Assembly (NCBI RefSeq): GCF_014750685.1
Contig: NZ_JAAXGE010000006.1
Location: 62,001 to 126,000, forward strand
Length of the DNA stretch: 64,000 nt
Source of the DNA: Bacteroides sp. GM023
Lineage (GTDB): Bacteria > Bacteroidota > Bacteroidia > Bacteroidales > Bacteroidaceae
Reading direction: 5' to 3'
Shown: piece after piece, positions 37,907-47,723 of the stretch
Layout: every line of letters starts with the position of its first letter
Position numbering within the stretch: position 1 is the stretch's first letter
Notes under the pieces: generated by a model
What the model saw: the letters and a program-made list of their open reading frames with translations, nothing else
Database searches by the model: none
Told to the model about the DNA's origin: nothing
Made by a program: the position numbers and the translations under genes

Positions 37907-39574
37907 ATGAAACAGAAAATATCATTGTTTTATCTAGCCATACTCTTCGGTATGACAGGATTGTGCACAGTATCGTGTTCTTCCGATAATCCTACAGATG
38001 ACCCGGGCGGAGGGACAAACAATCCCGGTGATTCGTCTTCCGACATCAAGCAACTGGATTACGGTTCACTTCTTGCTTTCCCCTATGCCGAAGGTCATGG
38101 TCGCAACACCACCGGCGGACGTGGTGGTAAAGTCTACCATGTGACCAGTCTTGACGACGACGCAAGCGGAAGCACCAGCGGAACGCTACGTTGGGCAATG
38201 AAACAAGACGGTCCTAAGACGATTGTATTCGACGTATCAGGTACTATCTATCTGAAAGCGGAACTGAGAACGCAAAAAGACAACCTGACTATTGCCGGAC
38301 AAACCTCACCCGGTGGAATCTGTATAGCCAGTTATCCTTTCACCATCAATTCCAGTAATGTCATTATCCGCTTCATTCGTTTTCGCCCCGGAAACAAAGA
38401 CGTGGACTGTGACGGATTGGGCGGGTCCGACAAACAGAATATCATCATCGACCACTGTTCAGTAAGCTGGGGCAGCGACGAATGTCTTTCTGTTTACGGT
38501 ATGCAAAACTCTACCGTACAATGGTGTATCGCTTCTCAAGCCTTGCGTGTCACTGACGCAAAGATAGCAGCCGCAGCCGATGGCAAATTTGCCGCACACG
38601 GATATGGCGGCAACTGGGGTGGAAACTACGCATCCTACCATCACAACCTGATAGCTCATTGTGAAAGCCGTGTTCCCCGTCTTGGCCCGCGCTACACTAC
38701 ATTGGCATTGAACAACAACGATGGAGAGTGCGTAGATATGCGCAACAACGTTTACTACAACTGGGGTGGTGAAGGATGTTACGGCGGTGAAGCCCAGCAT
38801 GTCAACATCGTAAACAACTACTACAAGCCAGGCCCCGGCACCGATGATACCGGTAAGGCAGACCGTGCTTACCGCATCGCCAAGCCGGACGTATATCCGG
38901 TGAATTACTCCGGCGCAGCTTATGCCAAATGGCTTCAAACCTGGGGCAAGTTCTATATCAACGGAAACAAGATAGTAGGTAATACCGAAGTAAGCAACGA
39001 CAACTGGACAAAAGGTGTATTTGCTCAAATGGACAACAAAAATTGCGGAACCACCGGATTGTGGGACCAACATACTGAAATAAAATCAAGCTCACTGGTA
39101 GTTGAAGCAGGCAAAGTTACAACTCACACGGCAGATATAGCTTATGAACGCGTAATGTCATACGTAGGAGCCAGCAACTATCGGGATAAAGTCGATGAAT
39201 TAATAATCAGCGATGTAAAAAACAGGGCTGCAAGCAGTACGGGTGACGCTAGTAAGTGGAAAGATTATATTGGTTACTCACAGAACAAAAGAGGATATAT
39301 CAACTATCCGTCAGACGCTTGTGACGCTTTAGGAGTTAGCGACCCTTACAATGTCCTGAAATCCGTGACTAACGCCAACGTAAAAGACACGGACGGTGAC
39401 GGTATCCCCGATTACTGGGAAGAAGAATATGGCTTGAATCCCAAGAAATCGGCGGACGGCAAAGAAACGACTATCGACAAAAACGGAAAGTACACCAACC
39501 TGGAAATGTATCTTAACAGCCTGGTACACGAAATCATGGTAAATGGTGCAGCAGGTGGTAGCGTTGTGGAATAA
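37907..39574 (+). CDS. Pectate lyase (PL1) lipoprotein
   Basis: A 555-residue lipoprotein (CTVSC lipobox, SSDNPTDDPGGG linker). The PL1 domain starts LLAFPYAEGHGRNTTGG, with IIDHCSVSWGSDE (Asp182) and SRVPRLG with Arg255/Arg258. A DTDGDGIPD calcium loop is near the C-terminus. It belongs with the 23824 lyase (both have GHGRxTTGGRGGKVYHVTSL). It begins 34 bp after the previous lyase. Different PL1 types in one operon suggest complementary endo specificities for methylation state, which sequence cannot settle. Confidence 0.93.
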   Translation: MKQKISLFYLAILFGMTGLCTVSCSSDNPTDDPGGGTNNPGDSSSDIKQLDYGSLLAFPYAEGHGRNTTGGRGGKVYHVTSLDDDASGSTSGTLRWAMKQDGPKTIVFDVSGTIYLKAELRTQKDNLTIAGQTSPGGICIASYPFTINSSNVIIRFIRFRPGNKDVDCDGLGGSDKQNIIIDHCSVSWGSDECLSVYGMQNSTVQWCIASQALRVTDAKIAAAADGKFAAHGYGGNWGGNYASYHHNLIAHCESRVPRLGPRYTTLALNNNDGECVDMRNNVYYNWGGEGCYGGEAQHVNIVNNYYKPGPGTDDTGKADRAYRIAKPDVYPVNYSGAAYAKWLQTWGKFYINGNKIVGNTEVSNDNWTKGVFAQMDNKNCGTTGLWDQHTEIKSSSLVVEAGKVTTHTADIAYERVMSYVGASNYRDKVDELIISDVKNRAASSTGDASKWKDYIGYSQNKRGYINYPSDACDALGVSDPYNVLKSVTNANVKDTDGDGIPDYWEEEYGLNPKKSADGKETTIDKNGKYTNLEMYLNSLVHEIMVNGAAGGSVVE

Positions 39575-39609
39575 TTTTAGTAAATTCGAAGTCTAAAAGA
39601 TAAGTAAGA

Positions 39610-41106
39610 ATGAAAAAGAATATAATAGCAATCTGTAGCTTTGTACTGGCTTTTCCCTTGTTGGGACAAGCCATGCAACCGGCCCTTTCGGGTGAAAAGA
39701 CAACGAAGGAGTATCCCGTTCCCGACCGCTCAAAAATAGTAGCTTTTCCAGGTGCCGACGGCGCCGGAAAATATACCACAGGCGGAGCCGGTGGTGCTGT
39801 CTATACAGTCACTTCACTAGCCGATGACGGTTCCGAAGGAACTTTCCGCTGGGCTGTCAGCAAGAAAGGTCCCCGCACCATCGTCTTTGCCGTCAGCGGC
39901 ATCATTGAACTGCAAAAGGCGCTGAAACTGAATAACGGTGACGTAACTATCGCCGGACAGACAGCTCCGGGAGACGGTATCTGTCTGAAAAACTACACGT
40001 TCTCTATTCAGGCAGACAATGTAATTGTCCGCTTTATCCGTTCACGCATGGGAGTAGACATCAAGCAGAAAGGTGACGATGCCATGAACGGAACGAAAGC
40101 TCACAAGAACATCATCATCGACCACTGTTCTCTGAGTTGGTGTACAGACGAATGTGCCACTTTCTATGATAACAGTAACTTCACTCTCCAATGGTGTCTT
40201 ATCAGCGAAAGTCTCGCCAACTCCATCCATGAGAAAGGAGCGCACGGCTACGGTGGTATTTGGGGCGGACAGCCTGCCACTTTTCACCATAACTTGCTGG
40301 CTCATCATACCAACCGCACTCCCCGCCTTTGCGGAAGCCGCTATACCGGCAAACCGGAAGATGAAAAGGTGGAACTGTTCAACAACGTGATATACAACTA
40401 CGGAAGCGACGGAGCATATGCCGGCGAAGGGGGTTCTTACAACTTTATCAACAACTACTACAAGCCCGGTCCATTCAGCGCAACGAAAGGTGCTTTCAAA
40501 CGCTTATTCACCGCTTACGCCGATGATGGTAAGAACAATAATGCAGCAGGTGTTCACGGCGTATTCTACTTCAATGGCAACTACATGGACCCTACCTGTT
40601 CAAAGTTGACGGACAAGCAAAAAGAAGCCCTCTACAAAGTAAATATGGACAACTCTTACGGCCTAGTCATCAAAAAAGACTTTGCAACCGAAAAAGAAGT
40701 GTTATCAAAAAAAGCATTTGATATAGCGGAACATATTTCACTGCAACCGGCAAAGAAAGCCTATAAGGACGTTCTCCAATTTGCAGGTGCTTCCTATCGT
40801 CGTGATGCCGTAGACCAGCGTATCGTAGAAGAGACACGCAAAGGCACTTATACCTACGAAGGCTCTCACGGAAGTACGAATGGAATGGTCGACCAACCGT
40901 CTGATGTAGGCGGATGGCCTGAATATAAATCAGAACCGGCTTTGACAGATACAGACGGCGACGGTATTCCTGATGAATGGGAAAAGAAACACAACCTGAA
41001 TCCCAATGACCCGTCAGACGGAGCGAAATATACTTTAAGCCCGGAATATACCAACCTGGAAATGTATATGAACAGCCTGGTCAATCATTTATACCCTAAA
41101 AAGTAA
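39610..41106 (+). CDS. Pectate lyase (PL1), periplasmic
   Basis: A 498-residue PL1 with a type I signal peptide (cleavage near LLGQAM) and no lipobox. The domain starts IVAFPGADGAGKYTTGGAGG, with IIDHCSLSWCTDE (Asp171) and NRTPRL with Arg236/Arg239. C-terminal DTDGDGIPDEWE is present. Lacking a lipid anchor, it probably acts on oligomers in the periplasm, after SusCD uptake. It is the last gene of the plus-strand operon, 35 bp after the preceding lyase. Confidence 0.93.
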   Translation: MKKNIIAICSFVLAFPLLGQAMQPALSGEKTTKEYPVPDRSKIVAFPGADGAGKYTTGGAGGAVYTVTSLADDGSEGTFRWAVSKKGPRTIVFAVSGIIELQKALKLNNGDVTIAGQTAPGDGICLKNYTFSIQADNVIVRFIRSRMGVDIKQKGDDAMNGTKAHKNIIIDHCSLSWCTDECATFYDNSNFTLQWCLISESLANSIHEKGAHGYGGIWGGQPATFHHNLLAHHTNRTPRLCGSRYTGKPEDEKVELFNNVIYNYGSDGAYAGEGGSYNFINNYYKPGPFSATKGAFKRLFTAYADDGKNNNAAGVHGVFYFNGNYMDPTCSKLTDKQKEALYKVNMDNSYGLVIKKDFATEKEVLSKKAFDIAEHISLQPAKKAYKDVLQFAGASYRRDAVDQRIVEETRKGTYTYEGSHGSTNGMVDQPSDVGGWPEYKSEPALTDTDGDGIPDEWEKKHNLNPNDPSDGAKYTLSPEYTNLEMYMNSLVNHLYPKK

Positions 41107-41135
41107 CTTCAGGTAATAAGAATGATTCCTATAAA

Positions 41136-41189
41136 AAAAGACTGTATCAAAAGCAAGTGATTACTATCCTGCTTCTGATACAGTCTTTT
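41136..41189. terminator. Bidirectional terminator between the pectin operon and the HTCS
   Basis: A 14-bp perfect stem (41136-41149 with 41176-41189) extended by five further pairs. It has A-rich sequence on the left and TTTTCCTTTT on the right, so it can end both the plus-strand PL1 operon and the minus-strand HTCS. Confidence 0.85.
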
Positions 41190-41218
41190 CCTTTTATTCT
41201 TATTCTTTTCTTTTATTC

Positions 41219-44200
41219 TTATCTCCCTACTTTCTCCCGATACTCCGTAGGCGTCATACCGACTTGTGCCTTGAAGCATTTACTGAAATAACGCGGGTCA
41301 TTAATACCGACCATATACGAAATCTGCGTCATGTTAAATTCTCCCGTTTCTATTAATTGGGTGGCACGCTTGATACGCATCTCTTTGATAAACTCGATAG
41401 GTGCCAATCCGGTAAGCGTTTTCAGTTTCTTGAAGAACACAGAACGGCTGACAGCCAGTTCACGTACCAAATCATCCACTACCAATTCCCCATTATCCAT
41501 ATTCCGTTCCATCAACTCTACCAACTTATCCATAAACTTACGGTCGTTAGGAGACATTTCAAGAGTCGGAGGAGCAACCTCAGGCGCAGCTTCAACTGTT
41601 GTCCCCTCTTCTACCGATGCCGATGTCGTAGCCACATCCGCAGTCGCAGAAATATCTTCTTGAGTGACCGCGACATTGATATGCATCAAACTATCCCGGT
41701 AGAAAGTTTGCAGTTTCCTGCGCTGCATCAGCAAGTTTTCAACACGGGCTTGCAGATAAGTAGCGCTGAAAGGTTTCGTGATATAATCATCCGCACCATA
41801 TTCCAGTCCTTCCAACTTACTTTCAATCGTTGTCTTAGCAGTAAGCAGAATAATCGGTATATGGCTCGTCGTCATATCCGCCCTCAATTCCCGTGTCATT
41901 TCGATACCGTCTTTCTCCGGCATCATCACGTCACTGATAATAATATCCGGCAGATACTTCAAAGCCTTATCCCGTCCTTCCACTCCATCGGCAGCTTCTA
42001 TCACCCTATATATCGGAGAGAAAATACTACGCAGGAATACACGCAACTCCTGATTATCTTCCACCAGCAGCATAAGCTCCTTCGAGTTATTATCTTCCGC
42101 TTCTTCCGCCGTAACAGACGACGGTTCAGCAGTATCGGACACATCGTCCGCATCACCCATAGCCGCTTCCGTCTGAAGAGAAGAATTTGCTATGTCCACA
42201 ATGCGCTCCATACTTACCGGAGTCTCGGAATCAGCCAAAATGAATTCTACTTCCTTATCATAGTGTTCTTTTCCTTTCAGGAAATCAATCTTGAAGCAAC
42301 TCCCCTCGCCCAAACGGCTATCCACGGTAATCGTCGCCTTATGCATCTCCACCAGTTCTTTCACCAGTGAAAGCCCGATACCCGTACTTGCCTGATTGAA
42401 GATATTCGTATCCACCAAGTTCTCAAAACGGATGAACAGAGATTTCTTCTTGCTCTCCGCAATGCCAATGCCCTGGTCCTGCACTCCTATGGACACCATG
42501 TTTTCATCTTCACGGATAAAGACCGTTATCATCTTCCCGTTTGCCGTATATTTGAAAGCATTGGAAAGCAGATTGAACACAATCTTCTCCAACTTATCAG
42601 CATCTACCCAAAGATAAAGCGATTCATTTTCCGTCTGAAACAGGAAATCAATATGATGTTCTTCCGCCACCGACTCGAAGTTATCCATAATCTTGCGGAC
42701 AAACGGCACCACGTTCAACCGCTGCACCTGCATCTTCATCTTCTTATTCTGAATCTTCCTGAAATCGAGAATCTGATTCACCAGGTGCAACATACGGTTC
42801 GTGTTCCGCTCTACCACCACCAACTGTTCACGCGCATCGGCAGGCAACCTGTCATTCTTCAACACCTGTTCCACCGGTCCGGAGATTAGCGTTAAAGGCG
42901 TGCGAAGCTCATGCGAGATATTCGTAAAGAAACGCAGCTTTATATCCGAAATCTGCTGTTCCACAGACACTTCATGCTTCAATCGGTAAATAGTAAACAG
43001 GATATAAACCGCCACAAGGATAATCAGCAACACAAAGCCGATATACAGGATATACGCCAACGGAGTTTCCCAAAACGAGGGTAAAACCGTTATATTCAGC
43101 GTGCGCTCGTTCTCCGCCCATGCCCCGTCACTATTGGTAGACCGGACACGGAACACATAATCGCCTTTCGGAAGATTGGTATACGTCACACTTCTCTGCT
43201 TATCCGCAAACGTCCACTGCTTCTCGAACCCATCGAGCATATAAGCATACTGTATATTTTGCGGATTCGTATAATCGAGTGCCGCATACTGGACAGAGAA
43301 AATATTCTCGTCATGCGAAAGCACCAGTTTTTCCGTATCATCCAAATCGACTTTCAGGATAGATTCCTTCCCCGGAGTGACATCCTCATTATTCACCATC
43401 AACTTACCGAAAACAATCGGCGGCACATAACTGCTTTTCCGTATCGAATCCGGATTGAACATAAACACCCCGTTACTCGTACCGAACATTACATTTCCCT
43501 TAGATGTGAGCACAGAAGCCGCCTCGCTGAAGCGAACCCGGAAACTGATACTTCGCTCGTCATAATTCTCGAAACGTTCCTCGGAAGGAATGAATTTACA
43601 GATTCCATTCTCCGTGCTGAGCCAAAGATTCTGCTTATGGTCTTCGCGAATAGAAAGCAATACGTCCGAAGAAAGCCCGTCGAGAACCGAGTAAGACTTG
43701 AACTCTCCGTGCCCGTCTTTGCTGATAGACAAGAGTTTATTCAATCCGCCACCGAAAGTAGCCAAATAAAGTTCTTTCTTTTTCGTCGGGATAATCCAGT
43801 GCACATCATTATTGCTCAAGCTGTTCGTATCATTAGGTACACGCGAGAAATGATGGAACTGTATATCTTCCGGCTTCTTGAAATTCTCGTCGAATGCAAT
43901 AGCTCCCGTCGTCGTTCCTACCCACATACGCCCGTTATTGTCCGAAGTGATAAAGCGGGTTCTGTAACATAAGTCGATAGGATAACCTTTCAGATTATTG
44001 CGATGGTTGATGAAAAGAGTCTCCCCTTCCTGATTTTGAGTGATATAATTGATTCCGCCACCAAAGGTAGCCGCCCAGATGCGCCCGTGATGGTCTTCAT
44101 ACACACAATACACATTGTTGTCGCTTAGGCTATACATATCATCCTTTTCGTGTTGGTAGCGCGTCAACCGATACGACATACCCGTGGGAGAAGTTTGCCG

Positions 44201-45790
44201 GGCAGATATCAATCCGTTGCCTTTCGTAGCAATCCACATCGTCCCATTCGAATCCTGCATAATAAAATAAGCAGTCCCCTGCATCGGAGCGCCGGAAAGA
44301 GAAATCGTTCCGCTCTCCGTCAGATAACCTTTATAACGGCGGTTGGAATCATAGATACGCACGATTCCATCTTTCAGCCCCACCCATAGATTACCCAGTT
44401 TATCTTCACAGATGGCACGTGTCTCGTTACTCAACGATTCATATTCGTGAGGAACCGGAGTCAGCATGGAGAAAGGAACATTGCGGAAAGTCACCTTTTC
44501 CAATCCTTTTGAATGGGTACAAAGCCATAAGTTGCCTTGTTTATCCGAGAAAGCGATATGAATCTTATTAGAGAAACGCCAGTTATGACTATCCAAATCA
44601 TCATAGAAAGGAACCAGGCAATTCCGCTCGCGGTCGAAGTATGAGAAACCGCCGCCATAAGGATGCACCCACAAATATCCGTTCACATCTTCGTGAATAT
44701 GGAAGGCCGGACGAGAACGGTCGGCATTGCTATATTCCACTTTCATCTGTTCCCGCTTTACTACCCCGGTGGCAAGATTGAAATGAACCACCACACCGAG
44801 CTCTTCCTGTTCCAACCAAATTTCCGAAGAACGGTCTACATACATAGAAAGAATCGGTTTATCGGGCAAATCCTTGCAAGTCACATGAGAGTAATGCACA
44901 CTCGCTCCAGTTTTCAAATCATAGGTGAAGAAACCGTCCGTATCCGTTGCCATGACAGCCTTATCCTGTTCGGCATAGATAGCAGTGATATTGGCTTTGG
45001 TAGGTATTTCGAGTAGATGAAACTCACCGTTACTTTTCTGATAGCGCCACACTCTTCCTTTGTCCGAAGCAAAGCAGATGTCTTCGTCACGCTCCTGAAC
45101 GGCATAAAAAGCCTGGTTCATTCCACCGGACTTCCCTTTGGTATCGACAAAGTAAGAAACCGGTGTCTTTTCACCGGGCGGTATCATTCCCAGTCCGTTA
45201 TCAGTCAGCAGCCAGTCATTTCCGGCTTTATCTTCATAGACCTGATATACATGAGTGGCAGGAAACAGCCCCGACTTGCGGGAATAGATGTCAATATCCA
45301 GTTGATACCCTTTTTCGGGATTTGTGCTGACACGGATAGCTCCGTCGCTCTCGGTCAGCAGCCATACGACGCCATTCGGCAGCACTTTGATAGTCCCCAC
45401 ATAGTAGGTACTCCCCTCTTCACCGGCAGCAGGAACCTGCTCGAAAGTCTCGGTCTTCGGGTCAAAACGATGGACGCGATTATCATAGGTAAGCAGCCAT
45501 ATAAAACCATAGCGGTCCTCATACAAGCGGTCTACCCGGTTGTTTGTCAGGCTGATATAGTTTCCCTGACGTGCCTTATACGTCTTAAAGGTATATCCGT
45601 TGAAACGATTGATTCCATCCCAGGTAGCAAACCAAAGGTTATCTTTATGGTCCTGCAAGATGTTCATCACCGTGTTTTGGGACAATCCGTCTTCAGTAGA
45701 ATAATGGGTAAAAAAACTGTTTGGCTGTGCCTGTGTCGTGAACACAATAGCCAGCAATAGAATCACTGATATTAAGGTTTTCTTCATCAT
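41219..45790 (-). CDS. Hybrid two-component system regulator (HTCS), full length
   Basis: Start taken at 45790 (MMKKTLISVILLLAIVFTTQAQ), which gives a proper signal peptide; the open frame begins 14 codons earlier. The protein is 1523 residues: two seven-bladed propellers made of Reg_prop repeats (about 25-770), a Y_Y_Y domain, one membrane span (about 915-940), a histidine kinase with His960 in ISHELRTPLT, an HATPase, a receiver with Asp1287 in SDVMMP, and an AraC-type HTH at the C-terminus. It senses an oligosaccharide in the periplasm and activates the nearby locus; the convergent plus-strand SusCD operon is the natural target. The receiver-HTH linker is rich in Ala, Thr and Val. Confidence 0.96.
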   Translation of the reverse strand: MMKKTLISVILLLAIVFTTQAQPNSFFTHYSTEDGLSQNTVMNILQDHKDNLWFATWDGINRFNGYTFKTYKARQGNYISLTNNRVDRLYEDRYGFIWLLTYDNRVHRFDPKTETFEQVPAAGEEGSTYYVGTIKVLPNGVVWLLTESDGAIRVSTNPEKGYQLDIDIYSRKSGLFPATHVYQVYEDKAGNDWLLTDNGLGMIPPGEKTPVSYFVDTKGKSGGMNQAFYAVQERDEDICFASDKGRVWRYQKSNGEFHLLEIPTKANITAIYAEQDKAVMATDTDGFFTYDLKTGASVHYSHVTCKDLPDKPILSMYVDRSSEIWLEQEELGVVVHFNLATGVVKREQMKVEYSNADRSRPAFHIHEDVNGYLWVHPYGGGFSYFDRERNCLVPFYDDLDSHNWRFSNKIHIAFSDKQGNLWLCTHSKGLEKVTFRNVPFSMLTPVPHEYESLSNETRAICEDKLGNLWVGLKDGIVRIYDSNRRYKGYLTESGTISLSGAPMQGTAYFIMQDSNGTMWIATKGNGLISARQTSPTGMSYRLTRYQHEKDDMYSLSDNNVYCVYEDHHGRIWAATFGGGINYITQNQEGETLFINHRNNLKGYPIDLCYRTRFITSDNNGRMWVGTTTGAIAFDENFKKPEDIQFHHFSRVPNDTNSLSNNDVHWIIPTKKKELYLATFGGGLNKLLSISKDGHGEFKSYSVLDGLSSDVLLSIREDHKQNLWLSTENGICKFIPSEERFENYDERSISFRVRFSEAASVLTSKGNVMFGTSNGVFMFNPDSIRKSSYVPPIVFGKLMVNNEDVTPGKESILKVDLDDTEKLVLSHDENIFSVQYAALDYTNPQNIQYAYMLDGFEKQWTFADKQRSVTYTNLPKGDYVFRVRSTNSDGAWAENERTLNITVLPSFWETPLAYILYIGFVLLIILVAVYILFTIYRLKHEVSVEQQISDIKLRFFTNISHELRTPLTLISGPVEQVLKNDRLPADAREQLVVVERNTNRMLHLVNQILDFRKIQNKKMKMQVQRLNVVPFVRKIMDNFESVAEEHHIDFLFQTENESLYLWVDADKLEKIVFNLLSNAFKYTANGKMITVFIREDENMVSIGVQDQGIGIAESKKKSLFIRFENLVDTNIFNQASTGIGLSLVKELVEMHKATITVDSRLGEGSCFKIDFLKGKEHYDKEVEFILADSETPVSMERIVDIANSSLQTEAAMGDADDVSDTAEPSSVTAEEAEDNNSKELMLLVEDNQELRVFLRSIFSPIYRVIEAADGVEGRDKALKYLPDIIISDVMMPEKDGIEMTRELRADMTTSHIPIILLTAKTTIESKLEGLEYGADDYITKPFSATYLQARVENLLMQRRKLQTFYRDSLMHINVAVTQEDISATADVATTSASVEEGTTVEAAPEVAPPTLEMSPNDRKFMDKLVELMERNMDNGELVVDDLVRELAVSRSVFFKKLKTLTGLAPIEFIKEMRIKRATQLIETGEFNMTQISYMVGINDPRYFSKCFKAQVGMTPTEYREKVGR

Positions 45791-45809
45791 ATTACGCGGT
45801 TCTGTGGCG

Positions 45810-45817
45810 TAAAGATA
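45810..45817 (-). promoter_or_regulatory. Near-consensus -7 box for the HTCS
   Basis: The minus strand reads TATCTTTA, one base from TAnnTTTG, 20 bp before the HTCS start. The same variant occurs before the gene at 23506. No -33 element is clear. Confidence 0.35.
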
Positions 45818-45871
45818 GAAAAATAACAGCATTTTAATACTATCTTTTATCTGCTATTTCACAGAATCACG

Positions 45872-46345
45872 TCATTCCGTCGTTTGACCACCCTGTTTGG
45901 ACGAGAAGTATCTTCTCCACAACTGTACCATCCAGTGGGTTGTCCGGGAAGCCAAAGATTCGTCCAATCTTGATATAACTGCTCTTTCGATTTTATGAAC
46001 GCGCTCCAATTCTGTATCAATCACTTCCGACAACTTTTCTAATTCGGTAATTTTCCCTTGTTGATGGTTTATTTGTATCTCCTGCATCTTAATGACTTCA
46101 CGATATATATCGTTCATAGTAGTCTGATTATAACAAAACATTTCCAAATCTTCCAAATAATCTATCGAAACCCGGCATGTCTTTCGCCAAATCAAGTATT
46201 CTTCAAGTATCTTACCGTTTACCCAAACTTCATCTCCTCTTTTACGAATTCCTTCAAATTTTTCCAATTCTACCCAAAGACGAATGGTCTCTTCCTTTAT
46301 TCCATACTTTCGGGCGGCTGCTCCCAAACTAATCAATTCTGACAT
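45872..46345 (-). CDS. MerR/excisionase-like HTH protein with coiled coil
   Basis: Start set at 46345 (MSELISLGAAARKYGIKEETIRLW); the open frame to 46489 adds 48 residues unlike a domain. The 157-residue protein has a winged-HTH-like N-terminus (about 1-50) and a heptad-rich helix (about 85-135, KITELEKLSEVIDTELERVHKIE), ending near TTHWMVQLWRRYF. I do not recognise a characterised family. A decayed second copy of its C-terminal part lies at 49982-50158. Confidence 0.7.
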   Translation of the reverse strand: MSELISLGAAARKYGIKEETIRLWVELEKFEGIRKRGDEVWVNGKILEEYLIWRKTCRVSIDYLEDLEMFCYNQTTMNDIYREVIKMQEIQINHQQGKITELEKLSEVIDTELERVHKIERAVISRLDESLASRTTHWMVQLWRRYFSSKQGGQTTE

Positions 46346-46408
46346 AGTGTTTGTTTTTAAGTGTGTTAATAATAAGGAGTAAATAACAGTATATCGAATG
46401 ATAAAAGT

Positions 46409-46507
46409 AGCATTCATGCTTTCAGATTCCCAATCAGCATGCCACAGTGGTAGGGTTAGTCCATAAGTATTGAAAGACCGACCGGACATAAGAAAGGCAT
46501 GAATGCT
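46409..46507. repeat. Inverted repeat upstream of the HTH gene
   Basis: Arms 46409-46423 (AGCATTCATGCTTTC) and 46492-46507 are reverse complements apart from one extra base, separated by 68 bp. No promoter is seen inside. They may form a leader-RNA structure. Confidence 0.4.
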
Positions 46508-46701
46508 GTTGTATCATATATCCACCTTCAAGGCTAGCTACACCCTTCACAAGATAATGATATCAACAGACACCCACGCCATTCGTTTATATATAACACA
46601 TCCTTTACGAATATGTTGACATACATCCGTTCACGTGGAGTATCTGTCGTATCATCCCCCTGCTATAAAAGTGGCTATTTTTGAAAGTGAGAGATAATAC
46701 G

Positions 46702-46818
46702 TTTCCACTCCATTTAGAAATAAAAACCGCTTTCTGCCAATTCCATCTCGCTGATGGGCAGAAAGCGTACGACAAAGATATATCTTTTTTTTAATATAAT
46801 GACAATACGGAGTGGAAA
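46702..46818. repeat. Nested inverted repeats around a promoter-like box
   Basis: Outer arms TTTCCACTCC (46702-46711) and GGAGTGGAAA (46809-46818) enclose a perfect 11-bp hairpin (46728-46738 with 46757-46767) and a -7 box. Apart from the repeats listed, 46346-47056 shows no gene. Confidence 0.5.
46773..46780 (-). promoter_or_regulatory. -7 box candidate for the HTH gene
   Basis: The minus strand reads TATCTTTG, matching TAnnTTTG, with a TTG 22 bp upstream (46803-46805). Transcription would begin at the 46728-46767 hairpin and give a leader of about 420 nt before the HTH gene. Confidence 0.4.
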
Positions 46819-47056
46819 TATGGAAGTAAATACAAGAAGTTTTGTATCAAGCGCAATGTATCAGGTATTCCATACAGAGAGAAATGTAAAGGTTTTAGTT
46901 AGTAATCATTGCTATTCCTAATATATTTAGTAAATTTGACAGCAATAAAGAGATATGATTCCCATATGACATATTTACAACTACCATATATTTATGGGCA
47001 AGGGTTCATACGAAAGAACAATTATTATTTTAATAATTTCACTAAAGACAAGAAGT

Positions 47057-47614
47057 ATGCTGATTCATCTCGGAACTCAAACAATTGATACAAGAAGACT
47101 AATACTCAGAGCTTTTCATCATACAGATAATGATGATATGCTAACGTATTGGGTTAGTGATCCTAAAATTCAGTCGCTGTATTCAGAACCAACATATACA
47201 ACAACAGAGGAAGTCAAAGAACTATTAGACAAATACATCAATTCGTATGGAAGGTCAGATTATTACCGATGGGCTATTGTAGAGAAAGAATCTAATATAT
47301 GCATCGGACAAATTGCCATATTCCTTGTAGATAACAAAAATCATTTTTGTGAGATAGAATATGCTTTAGGCAGTAAATTCCATCGTAAAGGATATGCAAC
47401 AGAAGCCGTAAAATCAATCTTGGATTTCAGCTTTAATAAATTGAATTTTAACAAAGTACAAGTTTGTCATAAAGAAGGTAATATAGCATCTCAAGGCGTT
47501 ATTAGAAAATGTAATTTTACATATGAAGGAACTTTGCGTGACTTCTTTTATATGAATGGGAAATATATCAATCGTTTATATTATTCTATGCTCAAAGATG
47601 AATATGTAAAATAA
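47057..47614 (+). CDS. GNAT acetyltransferase, RimJ/RimL-like
   Basis: Start set at 47057 (MLIHLGTQTIDTRRLILRAF), the usual opening of this subfamily, giving 185 residues; a longer frame starts at 46994. Typical features are TxRLILR at the N-terminus, the acetyl-CoA-binding segment ALGSKFHRKGYATEAVKSIL and the N-terminal-acetyltransferase-like tail GTLRDFFYMNGKYINRLYYSML. It probably acetylates a protein N-terminus or a small molecule; the substrate is unknown. It stands alone on its strand in an AT-rich island. Confidence 0.85.
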   Translation: MLIHLGTQTIDTRRLILRAFHHTDNDDMLTYWVSDPKIQSLYSEPTYTTTEEVKELLDKYINSYGRSDYYRWAIVEKESNICIGQIAIFLVDNKNHFCEIEYALGSKFHRKGYATEAVKSILDFSFNKLNFNKVQVCHKEGNIASQGVIRKCNFTYEGTLRDFFYMNGKYINRLYYSMLKDEYVK

Positions 47615-47723
47615 CAAAAGAATTCCCCCCTACGCATATAATTGGCTTCTTTTTATGTCAAATAAGCCCGTTCAAAACAATATTAAATCTAAGCAATACC
47701 GTGTTCGGGAGATAGTTCCTGTT

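Noticed and set aside
41357..42370. 337-codon antisense frame inside the HTCS
   Set aside because: Shadow of receiver and HTH domains, rich in Arg/His/Phe, no family resemblance.
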